The position numbers were made by a program, and so were the translations under genes. Positions 57,021 to 64,000 of a stretch of DNA of 64,000 bases are shown here, piece by piece (the stretch's first letter is position 1; the number at the start of each line of letters is the position of its first letter). The stretch comes from Acidobacteriota bacterium. GTDB lineage: Bacteria > Acidobacteriota > Blastocatellia > Pyrinomonadales > Pyrinomonadaceae. Below the pieces are notes generated by a model. The model was not told the DNA's origin. It searched no databases and saw only the letters and a program-made list of their open reading frames with translations. Location of the stretch: assembly GCA_003223025.1 (NCBI GenBank), contig QHXR01000008.1, positions 29,634-93,633 on the forward strand, written 5' to 3'.

Positions 57021-58427
57021 ATGAACTTCCGGAAATTTCTTTCGGCATTGCTCGTTTTAATTCTCGTTTCGATACCTATCTTGTCGCAACAAAAGAAGCG
57101 CGCAGACGGAAAGGTCACCATTATTTCGGGCGGCACTGTCGTCACGATGGATGCAACGCATCGGGTCATCGAGAACGGAGCGGTCGCGATCAAAGGGGAT
57201 AAGGTCGTCGCCGTCGGAACTAAAGCCGAGATCACAAAAAAATATCGCGGATCTCGCATCATCGACGCGACCGGCAAAGTCGTCATCCCCGGACTCATCA
57301 ACACGCACACTCACGTTCCGATGTCGCTCTTCCGCGGGATCTCGGACGATCTCGATCTGAACGATTGGCTGACGAAATACATTTTTCCCGCCGAAGCAAA
57401 AAACGTCGATGAAGCGTTCGTTCGCGCGGGAACACGACTCGGTCTTGCGGAGATGATCCGCGGCGGGACGACGACTTATTGCGACATGTATTACTTCGAG
57501 GACGCGATCGCCGACGAGACAAAGAAGGCCGGGATGCGCGGCGTGCTCGGCGAGACGATGATCGATTTTCCGGTCGCCGATAACAAGACATTCGATCAGG
57601 CGATGACTTACGGCGAGCGATTCGTTCGCAAATGGAAAAACGATCCGCTTATCGTTCCGGCGCTCGCACCGCATGCGCCGTACACGGTTTCGACCGAGCA
57701 TTTACTCGCGATAAAAAAATTATCCGACACGCTCGACGCAGCGATCGTCATTCACGTTGCCGAAACTAAAAAAGAGCGGGACGACATCCTCGCTCAAAAA
57801 GGTGCGACACCCGTTAACTACTTGAATCGAATCGGATTTCTAAACGATCGAGTGATCGCCGCTCACACGGTTTTTGTAACTAACGATGAAATAGACATTT
57901 TAAAGAATAAGGGAGTGGGCGCTGCTCACAATCCCCAGTCCAACATGAAGCTCGCATCGGGCACTGCTCCCGTCCCCATGATGTTGTCGAAAAATCTCGC
58001 TGTCGGTCTCGGAACCGATGGTGCGGCATCGAACAACGACGTCGACATGTGGGAAGAAATGGACACCGCCGCGAAACTTCACAAACTCATCTCGGGCGAT
58101 CCGAAAACGCTCCCCGCGGAACAGGCGTTCGAGATGGCAACCATTCGCGGAGCTCGTGCACTTCACATCGATAAGATCACGGGCTCGATAGAGGTCGGCA
58201 AACGCGCCGACATCGCGATCGTCGATCTCAACAGCCTTCATCAGACGCCAAGTTACAACGTCTACTCCAGTCTCGTTTACTCAACAAAAGCTTCGGACGT
58301 GCGGACCGTGATCATCAACGGGCAGATCGTAATGCTCGATCGCGTTTTGCTCACCCTAAACGAAAGTGCTATAAAAAGAGACGCAAACGCATACCGCATA
58401 AAAATCATCAATAGCTTGTCTAGATGA
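57021..58427 (+). CDS. Exported amidohydrolase, MtaD/adenosine-type deaminase-like
   Basis: A 468-residue metal-dependent hydrolase. Residues 1-23 (MNFRKFLSALLVLILVSIPIL plus SQ) look like a signal peptide, unusual for this family. The metal and catalytic residues are all seen: 'INTHTHVPMSLFRG' (HxH near 94-96), 'IVIHVAETKKE' near 243, 'IAAHTVFV' near 280 and 'LGTDGAASNNDVDMWEEM' near 330. The last fits the 5'-methylthioadenosine/S-adenosylhomocysteine deaminase subgroup. In this operon a role in deaminating an exogenous purine nucleoside in the periplasm is plausible but inferred. Confidence 0.8.
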   Translation: MNFRKFLSALLVLILVSIPILSQQKKRADGKVTIISGGTVVTMDATHRVIENGAVAIKGDKVVAVGTKAEITKKYRGSRIIDATGKVVIPGLINTHTHVPMSLFRGISDDLDLNDWLTKYIFPAEAKNVDEAFVRAGTRLGLAEMIRGGTTTYCDMYYFEDAIADETKKAGMRGVLGETMIDFPVADNKTFDQAMTYGERFVRKWKNDPLIVPALAPHAPYTVSTEHLLAIKKLSDTLDAAIVIHVAETKKERDDILAQKGATPVNYLNRIGFLNDRVIAAHTVFVTNDEIDILKNKGVGAAHNPQSNMKLASGTAPVPMMLSKNLAVGLGTDGAASNNDVDMWEEMDTAAKLHKLISGDPKTLPAEQAFEMATIRGARALHIDKITGSIEVGKRADIAIVDLNSLHQTPSYNVYSSLVYSTKASDVRTVIINGQIVMLDRVLLTLNESAIKRDANAYRIKIINSLSR

Positions 58428-58431
58428 TGCG

Positions 58432-58467
58432 GCGACCACCAAAAGTCGCTGTTTTTATGATTTTTTG
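58432..58467 (+). terminator. Weak terminator after the salvage operon
   Basis: A 5-base stem GCGAC/GTCGC with an 8-base loop is followed by T-runs (TGTTTTTATGATTTTTTG). It is 4 bases after the amidohydrolase stop codon. Confidence 0.55.
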
Positions 58468-58566
58468 TTGAGTGTTTATTAGATTCGAGCAGGTCGTTAT
58501 AAGTGGGCATCCTCGTCAGTTCGCTTGGCCTTTACGGAGATTCAACTCAGATTTATGGAGAAGATA

Positions 58567-59904
58567 ATGCCGCTAAACGTCAAAAGGGTTTTCACTTCGG
58601 TCGCCATCACATTTTTTGGTGCAGCCGCGATTGTCTCAGCCCAAACTCCACCGCAAACCACGCAGGCAACGGTGCCTCCGCCGCAGACAGCTCCGATCGC
58701 AGTCGAGAAGCAACCGACTTCGGCCGAAATAATGCGCGAACGCATCTCGAAGGCGAAGGCATACATTGCCGTCAGAAATTACAACGCCGCTATTTATGAA
58801 CTTGAGAATATCCGCCGCGAGTCGAGCGACACATCGGTCAATGCGGTGACGAATGTTCTCTTGATGAACACGTATCTCGAGCAAGGCGATTACAAACGCG
58901 CACAGGATTTTCTCAACGAATTTTACAAGTCTTACAAGTCGAACAGCGCACGCGGAAATCTTTACTATTCATCGATCGCTGCACAAGCCATCAAGGGCGC
59001 CCGGAATCAGGTCGATCGATATCGCGCGCTCGGATTGAATGTCTCGGATCGCAATCTTCCGCTTGAGGCGGTGAATGACATCGAGCGAATGCGCGAGACG
59101 CTTGAGCTTGTCATCACACAGGCGAAAGATCTCGGGACAGATAAGACAAAAGCATCTGCCGCGATGGCGTTGGTTGAAGAAGCGACGAACTCGCGTGCGA
59201 TCATCGCTCGTGACGATTACGATGCGAAGCGCTGGCGCGATGCACTTGGCGATTCACGCGAAGACATCGCGAGCTCACAGAGTGTGATCATCAATGCAGT
59301 CGACGGAACGACGGTTGCGAATCCGGTACCGTCGCAAGATACGGTTGCGATGAACACGAGCCCGATCGCTCCGGCGACGACGGCTCCTACGACCGCTCCA
59401 GCAGTTTTCAAACCGGTTCCGGCGGCGAACACGACACAGCCGAAGCCTTCCGAAACGACGGTCGCTTCAACGCAGAAATCTCCGATCATCGTTGGCCAGA
59501 CGCAACAGCCGAATCAGCAACAGCAAACTCCGGTCGAGAATCCTCAGCGGCCGCGTGTCTCCGATAACAAGCCGGTGATGCAGGTTCCTGTAGAGCAACC
59601 CGTCGCAAATAATTCTGCAGCGGGCAGCACGATGGATGTCGGATCGCTGATCGCATACGCGACGAAGCAGCAGGCCCCGGTTTATCCGGTAGCCGCGAAG
59701 AGCATGCGTGCAACGGGCGTAGTGAAGGTCGAAGTTACGGTGAACGAGACCGGTGAGGTTGCCGAAGTCCAGAAGGCAAGCGGGCCGACGTTGTTACAAG
59801 CCGCAGCAAAAGACGCGATCCGGAAATGGAAGTTCAAACCGTTCACGCGCGACGGTCAGCCGGTGAAGGCTACCGGATTTGTGAATTTTAATTTCTCGCT
59901 TTAA
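58567..59904 (+). CDS. TonB-family energy transducer-like protein with signal peptide
   Basis: The 445-residue protein starts at ATG 58567, chosen because GGAGAAG lies just upstream; in-frame starts at 58525 (TTG) and 58555 also exist. The N-terminus is a signal peptide (VKRVFTSVAITFFGAAAIVSAQ). A helical region follows (residues 30-230, TPR-like), then a Pro/Gln/Thr-rich linker and a C-terminal TonB domain of about 75 residues ('PVYPVAAKSMRATGVVKVEV', 'AAKDAIRKWKFKPF'). Classic TonB has a membrane anchor; here the signal looks cleavable, so a periplasmic or outer-membrane role in place of energy coupling is possible. Confidence 0.8.
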   Translation: MPLNVKRVFTSVAITFFGAAAIVSAQTPPQTTQATVPPPQTAPIAVEKQPTSAEIMRERISKAKAYIAVRNYNAAIYELENIRRESSDTSVNAVTNVLLMNTYLEQGDYKRAQDFLNEFYKSYKSNSARGNLYYSSIAAQAIKGARNQVDRYRALGLNVSDRNLPLEAVNDIERMRETLELVITQAKDLGTDKTKASAAMALVEEATNSRAIIARDDYDAKRWRDALGDSREDIASSQSVIINAVDGTTVANPVPSQDTVAMNTSPIAPATTAPTTAPAVFKPVPAANTTQPKPSETTVASTQKSPIIVGQTQQPNQQQQTPVENPQRPRVSDNKPVMQVPVEQPVANNSAAGSTMDVGSLIAYATKQQAPVYPVAAKSMRATGVVKVEVTVNETGEVAEVQKASGPTLLQAAAKDAIRKWKFKPFTRDGQPVKATGFVNFNFSL

Positions 59905-59931
59905 TCCAAATCGAAAATACAAAATGGATGT

Positions 59932-59971
59932 GGCGGCAACCTTTAGATGAGGTTTGCCGCCTAAGTTTTTT
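59932..59971 (+). terminator. Rho-independent terminator of the TonB-family gene
   Basis: A stem GGCGGCAACCT pairs with AGGTTTGCCGCC with one bulged base and a short loop, followed by TAAGTTTTTTAG. It lies 28 bases after the stop codon. Confidence 0.9.
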
Positions 59972-60019
59972 AGAACGAACATACGGCCGTATGATGTGGT
60001 GGATCTGTTCTTGCAGCTT

Positions 60020-60237
60020 GAGTGACTGGGTGGTTCGTGTTTCGTGGCGAATGGCGGATGCGACTGGAACGCAGGCGTCCCCGCCTGCATGAGTGCGAAG
60101 CACGAAAAAGCGCCCGAGATTCGAGAGGTTTGACGCCGCGGAAGCCGCGGCGTTGCAGGCGGGGACGCCTGCGTTCCAGTCGCATCCGCGGTTTGCCACG
60201 AACAACGAACAACGAACGAACAACGAACCACCCAAAA
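60020..60237. repeat. MITE-like palindromic repeat with perfect 36-base core arms
   Basis: Core arms 60054-60089 and 60154-60189 are exact inverted copies ('gcggatgcgactggaacg..'). Outer flanks ('gggtggttcgt', 'ttcgtggc') are also inverted, so the whole element reaches about 60028 to 60234. The loop shares 'gtgcgaag-acgaaaaa' and 'gacgccgcggaagccgcggcgtt' with the copy at 18240. It fills the 334-base gap before the aminopeptidase gene up to the start codon; no gene is present there. Confidence 0.9.
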
Positions 60238-60238
60238 T

Positions 60239-63200
60239 ATGCGAATCCTGATCCTCATTCTGTTCCTCATGTCCGTCGCTTATTCACAACCACCGATCGA
60301 ACCCGGAGTGTCGCAGGATCTCGCGAAATGGCGCGCGGCTCGATATTCCGATGTGCGCTACAAGCTCGGCCTGACGCTCGAGAAAATGTCGCCGGTGTTG
60401 AAAGGAACTATGGAGCTCCGTTTGAATGTTCGCGACGCTGCGACGGTAGGACGCGGCGACGCGGTGATTGTTTTGGATTGGCGGAAGATCAAGGGGCATG
60501 AAGAGAAATCGACCATCTCGAATGTTTCGATCAACGGACGAGTTTTGAGTTCCGCCTTAAGGCGGCAAGACTCTCGGAACCCGGGCTCCGAACGGAACGA
60601 GAGGACGCCGCCTGAAGGCGGTACTCAAAACTGGTTCGAAGAATCCAACGAGCATCTTATCTTTCGCGACGGTGTCATCGCGGGCGAGAATGTCATCACG
60701 CTCGACTTCACTTCGCCGATCCTCGCGAGCGGCTCCGCGATCACGCGCTATATCGACAAGGAAGACGGATCGGAATATATCTACTCGCTCTTCGTCCCGT
60801 CCGACGCGAGTACTGCATTCCCGGTCTTTGATCAGCCGGATTTGAAAGCGAGGTTTAGTCTTTCCATGACAGTGCCGGGTTTATGGCGCATCATCACCAA
60901 CTCACCGCCTCCTGATAAGATAAAAGCGGCGGTTACGCGATGGATTGCCAATGACTTAGCTGGATCGCAAGTGTTAGAAGGGCGTTACACCCAAGAGTTC
61001 CTTGAAACGAAGCCCATCAGCACATACGTGTTCGCGTTCGCCGCCGGGCCGTGGGCGGAAGTCGAAGACAGTAACGCCGCCGTCCCGGCGGCTGTCGTGG
61101 GGCCGTCTCGGCCGCACGCGCGGGCGCTCGTGAATCCGAACGCGGCGGCGGGACGCCTCCGCGACAGCCAGCGGGACGCTGGCGCTACATACGGAGCGCG
61201 AGCCTTCGTGAACTCTCACGCGGCGGCGGGACGCCTCCGCGACAGCCAGCGGGACGCTGGCGTTACCTCTAAGATCTACGTCCGCAAATCCCAACTCGCG
61301 AAATTCCAACCTCACGCCGCGGAGGTGTTTCGTCTTAATCGCGAAGGCATAAAATTTCTCGAAGAATATTTCGATTACAAATTCCCGTTTCCGAAATACG
61401 ACATCGTACTCATCCCAGAATTTCCGTTCGGCGGGATGGAGCACGCCGGTGCGACGTTCCTGAGAGAATCCGCAGTTATCTTCCCGAGCGAGCCGACAGC
61501 GAATGATCAGATCTCGCGTGCGAACGTGATCTTTCACGAAGCGGCGCACCAGTGGTTCGGTGACACGGTGACGATGAAGTGGTTCGACGACCTATGGCTA
61601 AAAGAAGGCTTCGCCGAGTTCATGGCGTACAAAACACTCGAGCGAGTCATGCCGCAGTACAACGCGTGGAAAGCATTCTACGAACGCAACAAACCGCTCG
61701 CATACGCGACTGATTCGACGAAAGGCACGACGCCGATCTACCAGGAGATAAAAAATCTCAGCGCCGCGAAGTCTGCTTACGGCAACATCGTCTATCGCAA
61801 GGCTCCTTCTTTTTTGAGACAGGCGGAGTTCTATCTCGGGCCGGATAAGTTTCAAACCGCCGTCCGCGCATTTTTGAAGAAGCATGAGTATGCGAATGCG
61901 GAGTGGAAGGATCTCGTGGCTGAGTTTGAAACTTACGGGATGCGGCCGCTGACCGATTCAATGGGTCTTACGCCCGCAGAAGTTCAGCTCCACCGGAAAG
62001 GGGAATCGGTGCGAGTACAGAACTGGGCACTACTGTGGGTCGCCAGCCGCGGAAGCTCCCGGATAAAACTTATGGCGAAGGATCTGCCCGGCGGTCAAGG
62101 TTCCTTCGAATTCGTTCAGGAAGATATCCTAGGTCAGGCGAATGTCTGTCGTCCCCTTAAATTCAATTATCTCGTCGGCTATTCGGACGGCCGGCGCGAA
62201 TCCGATGACGTAGAGCTCGACTGCATCAACGAGTCTAGACAAGTCACTCGGCCAAACAAGAACGGGAAGTATTCGAACGTTTCATTCATTTTCCCCAACT
62301 CCCAGGACTACGGCTACGGAATCTTCCTGCTCGACGACAAGAGCCGCGACTACGTTCTAAAAAATATCCAAAACGAAAAGGACGACTTCCTCCGTTCGAT
62401 GATGTGGGGATCGCTCTGGGACAGTGTTCGCGAAGGCGAGCTCGATCCAAAGGAGTACGTCGAGTTGGCGATCAAAGTTTTGAGTCCCGCCTTTAGGCGG
62501 CCTGACTCGATCACCCCGGGCGCTGCACGGAGCGAGAGGCAGCCGCCTAAAGGCGGAACTCAAAACGAAGGCGGGACTCAAAACGCTATCGAGACAGACG
62601 AGCTCACGATCCAGACGATCCTCGGCCGCGTCTCGACGGCGATGACGTATTACAGGTCAGAACCGGGAGCGGTAGCGACCGGGTCGCCCGATTTGGGATT
62701 GCGGAATTCGGATTTGGGATTGGAACGTAAGGCCACGACCAATCCGCAATCCCAAATCCCAAATCCGCGATCGGGTCGCCCCGTCGCTACCGCTCAGGGT
62801 TCTGACCTGTCATCGCGCCTCGAGTCGATGCTCATCGAAAACATGCGCTCAGCTCCGACACTCGGTCTACGGATCACTTACTACCGAGCGTTCCTCAATA
62901 TCGCGTCGTCGGAAAATGCGCGCCGCATGTTGAAAGAGATGCTGAGCCAGCAGTCAGTACCACCTGCGGTAGCGGGTGGGTCCTCTTCGCGCGACAAGAA
63001 CCCACCCGCTACCGCAGGTGGTACTGACTCGTATCCGCCGCTCCCCTTGAAAACCAAAGACCGCTTCGACATCGTCACAAAACTCGCGTCACTAAATGAT
63101 CCAGACGCGGAAGCGTTACTCAAAGATCTCGAAAAAACCGAAACGAGCGACGACGCGAAGCGCTACGCATACGCCGCACATGCTGCTTTCCCGACAAAAG

Positions 63201-63568
63201 AGACAAAAGAAAAATACTGGAACGATTTCATCAGCGGCAAAGACATTTCCGAAAGTTGGATCGAATCGGCGTTAGGTCCGTTCAACTCAGTAAGGCACGC
63301 CGATCTCACGTTGCCCTATCTGGAACGTGCGTTAAAAGAGTTACCCAATCACAAACGCAACCGAAAGATCTTCTTCGTAAACGGATGGCTCGCGGCGTTC
63401 ATCGGTGGACAGAAATCAGAAGAAGCTCTCGCGATCGTCAACAAATTCCTCGCCGATAATCCGGACCTCGATCGCGACCTCCGTCTGAAGATCCTCGAGA
63501 ACGTCGATGTGATCGAACGCGCCGTGAAGATCCGGGGGAAGTTTCCGAACGTACGACAGGCTTTCTAG
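60239..63568 (+). CDS. M1 family aminopeptidase carrying five in-frame palindromic insertions
   Basis: The 1109-residue zinc aminopeptidase has a signal peptide (MRILILILFLMSVAYSQ). The exopeptidase motif 'GGMEHAG' is at 398-404. The zinc site HEAAH is at 433-437 with Glu456 in 'LWLKEGFAEF'. The fold reads on from 'IFHEAAHQWFGD' through a helical C-terminal domain. Five palindromic DNA elements interrupt the gene at residues about 101-132, 278-343, 747-782, 805-858 and 905-931. All remain open in frame. Without them the protein is about 900 residues. None hits the metal site. It cleaves N-terminal residues from peptides outside the cytoplasm. Confidence 0.88.
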   Translation: MRILILILFLMSVAYSQPPIEPGVSQDLAKWRAARYSDVRYKLGLTLEKMSPVLKGTMELRLNVRDAATVGRGDAVIVLDWRKIKGHEEKSTISNVSINGRVLSSALRRQDSRNPGSERNERTPPEGGTQNWFEESNEHLIFRDGVIAGENVITLDFTSPILASGSAITRYIDKEDGSEYIYSLFVPSDASTAFPVFDQPDLKARFSLSMTVPGLWRIITNSPPPDKIKAAVTRWIANDLAGSQVLEGRYTQEFLETKPISTYVFAFAAGPWAEVEDSNAAVPAAVVGPSRPHARALVNPNAAAGRLRDSQRDAGATYGARAFVNSHAAAGRLRDSQRDAGVTSKIYVRKSQLAKFQPHAAEVFRLNREGIKFLEEYFDYKFPFPKYDIVLIPEFPFGGMEHAGATFLRESAVIFPSEPTANDQISRANVIFHEAAHQWFGDTVTMKWFDDLWLKEGFAEFMAYKTLERVMPQYNAWKAFYERNKPLAYATDSTKGTTPIYQEIKNLSAAKSAYGNIVYRKAPSFLRQAEFYLGPDKFQTAVRAFLKKHEYANAEWKDLVAEFETYGMRPLTDSMGLTPAEVQLHRKGESVRVQNWALLWVASRGSSRIKLMAKDLPGGQGSFEFVQEDILGQANVCRPLKFNYLVGYSDGRRESDDVELDCINESRQVTRPNKNGKYSNVSFIFPNSQDYGYGIFLLDDKSRDYVLKNIQNEKDDFLRSMMWGSLWDSVREGELDPKEYVELAIKVLSPAFRRPDSITPGAARSERQPPKGGTQNEGGTQNAIETDELTIQTILGRVSTAMTYYRSEPGAVATGSPDLGLRNSDLGLERKATTNPQSQIPNPRSGRPVATAQGSDLSSRLESMLIENMRSAPTLGLRITYYRAFLNIASSENARRMLKEMLSQQSVPPAVAGGSSSRDKNPPATAGGTDSYPPLPLKTKDRFDIVTKLASLNDPDAEALLKDLEKTETSDDAKRYAYAAHAAFPTKETKEKYWNDFISGKDISESWIESALGPFNSVRHADLTLPYLERALKELPNHKRNRKIFFVNGWLAAFIGGQKSEEALAIVNKFLADNPDLDRDLRLKILENVDVIERAVKIRGKFPNVRQAF
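60541..60632. repeat. In-gene palindrome, family A copy 1
   Basis: Arms 60541-60576 and 60598-60632 pair with few mismatches ('agttttgagttccgcctt' and complement) around a loop with a CCGGG core. It encodes residues about 101-132 of the aminopeptidase, ending 'RTPPEGGTQN'. The same family recurs at 62477 in the same gene. Confidence 0.9.
61071..61266. repeat. In-gene palindrome, family B, with a 48-base tandem-like duplication
   Basis: Terminal arms 61071-61097 and 61240-61266 are inverted with compensating changes inside their own mini-hairpins. A 48-base unit at 61141-61188 is repeated at 61219-61266 with one difference. It encodes residues about 278-343, in which 'AAAGRLRDSQRDAG' appears twice. 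Confidence 0.9.
62477..62584. repeat. In-gene palindrome, family A copy 2
   Basis: The left arm 62477-62509 starts 'gttttgagtcccgccttt' and the right arm ends at 62566. A partial second right end ('gcgggactcaaaac') follows to 62584. It encodes residues about 747-782 ('RQPPKGGTQNEGGTQN'), in the same reading frame as copy 1 at 60541. Confidence 0.9.
62652..62810. repeat. In-gene palindrome, family C
   Basis: The outer arms 'acaggtcagaacc' and 'ggttctgacctgt' are exact complements, followed inward by 'gcggtagcgacc' pairs. The inner part holds an inverted set of 'atttgggattgcgga' repeats. It encodes residues about 805-858 ('SEPGAVATGSP'). Confidence 0.9.
62952..63029. repeat. In-gene palindrome, family D, perfect 29-base arms
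   Basis: Arms 62952-62980 and 63001-63029 are exact inverted copies ('agtcagtaccacctgcgg..') around a 20-base loop. It encodes residues about 905-931, reading 'VPPAVAGG' in one arm and 'PPATAGGTD' in the other. Confidence 0.95.
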
Positions 63569-63640
63569 CCTGTCGCCGCTAAGCGACGTTTGATCATCGA
63601 GGCCCGACAGGTCAATCCCGGATAGCCTGGAAAGGCTGTC
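63554..63640. repeat. Palindromes spanning the aminopeptidase stop codon
   Basis: A perfect hairpin at 63554-63575 (CGACAGGCT, loop TTCT, complement) contains the stop codon TAG at 63566-63568. A second hairpin at 63619-63640 (GGATAGCCT, GGAA, AGGCTGTCC) follows. No T-tract is present. The last four residues of the protein (RQAF) are therefore encoded by the repeat. Confidence 0.8.
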
Positions 63641-63723
63641 CCACTTCAATCTTGACTAAAAAGTAATGAATTGAGATAATTCAAGCCAACGGACAAACTC
63701 AATCCTTTATCGTCTAGTAGTTT

Positions 63724-64000
63724 ATGAAGATTTCGGCACAAGAAGAATACGGCCTGCGATGCCTGGTGCAGCTTGCCAATTTGCCTGACGGAGAAAGTCT
63801 CACCCTTCCTCAGATCGCGGACCGAGAAGGCATCTCGACGGCGAATGCCGGAAAACTGATGTGGCTTTTGAACAAAGCCGGGTTCGTGCAATCGACCCGC
63901 GGAACTAAGGGCGGATATTTTCTGTCGCGTCCGGCGGGTGACATTCTCTTGAGCGAGATCATAAAAGTTTTGGATGAAGATGTGCTGAGCAAGCACTGCG
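63724..64000 (+). CDS. Rrf2-family transcriptional regulator (cut by window edge)
   Basis: The first 92 residues are visible and the frame is open at the right edge. 'MKISAQEEYGLRCLVQLANL' and 'LTLPQIADREGISTANAGKLMWLLNKAGFVQSTRGTKGGYFLSRP' (split here by the winged-helix parts) are the N-terminal winged helix of Rrf2/IscR proteins, with the 'RGxxGGY' wing. The visible end 'EDVLSKHC' has the first of the cysteines that in many members bind an iron-sulfur cluster. The start ATG is at 63724. A small palindrome-like 'ttgagataattcaa' is about 50 bases upstream and might be an operator. Confidence 0.88.
   Translation, partial: MKISAQEEYGLRCLVQLANLPDGESLTLPQIADREGISTANAGKLMWLLNKAGFVQSTRGTKGGYFLSRPAGDILLSEIIKVLDEDVLSKHC

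Overview
The window reads as a chromosome segment of a Gram-negative bacterium, most plausibly an Acidobacteriota of the class Blastocatellia (Pyrinomonadaceae-like). This placement is inference. It rests on the style of the genes (winged-helix/NB-ARC/TPR regulator, delta-60 and thrombospondin-3 surface proteins, secreted caspase-like proteins, energy-transducing TonB protein), on recalled similarity of a small CxxC protein, and on the abundance of palindromic repeats. No rRNA, tRNA, CRISPR array or transposase gene was seen.

Layout. 1-13758 is a surface polysaccharide cluster on the + strand: glycosyltransferases, a sugar epimerase, an acyltransferase, a glutamine amidotransferase, a methyltransferase, RmlA- and RmlC-like enzymes, a WecA-like initiating transferase fused to a CapD-like sensor domain, and a Wzy/WaaL-like polymerase or ligase. 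13745-24375 is housekeeping: a large secreted TPR protein, a zinc-ribbon coiled-coil protein, a family A DNA polymerase without 5' nuclease, and an RNase E/G with a very large insertion in its S1 domain. 24606-33203 holds a winged-helix/NB-ARC/TPR regulator and a set of secreted proteins, two of them interrupted by frameshifts. 33616-52194 has three chaperone genes (ClpA/ClpC-type, GrpE, ClpB) that flank an 11-kb locus of secreted caspase-fold and WD40 proteins. 52414-58427 is a nucleoside uptake and salvage operon (two ABC permeases, purine nucleoside phosphorylase, uridine kinase, cytidine deaminase, exported amidohydrolase). 58567-64000 has a TonB-type protein, a large M1 aminopeptidase and the start of an Rrf2 regulator.

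Two things stand out. (1) Palindromic repeats of many unrelated families fill most spacers. All five spacers between the six genes of the nucleoside operon hold one, each of a different kind, and five more are inserted in frame inside the aminopeptidase gene, adding about 210 residues without breaking it. (2) The caspase/WD40 locus carries a metacaspase with a DUF4384-like tail, a small protein, a WD40 protein, a caspase gene killed by two stop codons, and a 1543-residue fusion that equals the WD40 protein plus the caspase. The dead gene and the fusion share a tract of about 96% identity at their 3' ends, a sign of recent duplication or gene conversion.

Limits: all domain calls are by eye from the translations and no database search was possible. 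Frameshifts and stop codons could be sequencing errors.
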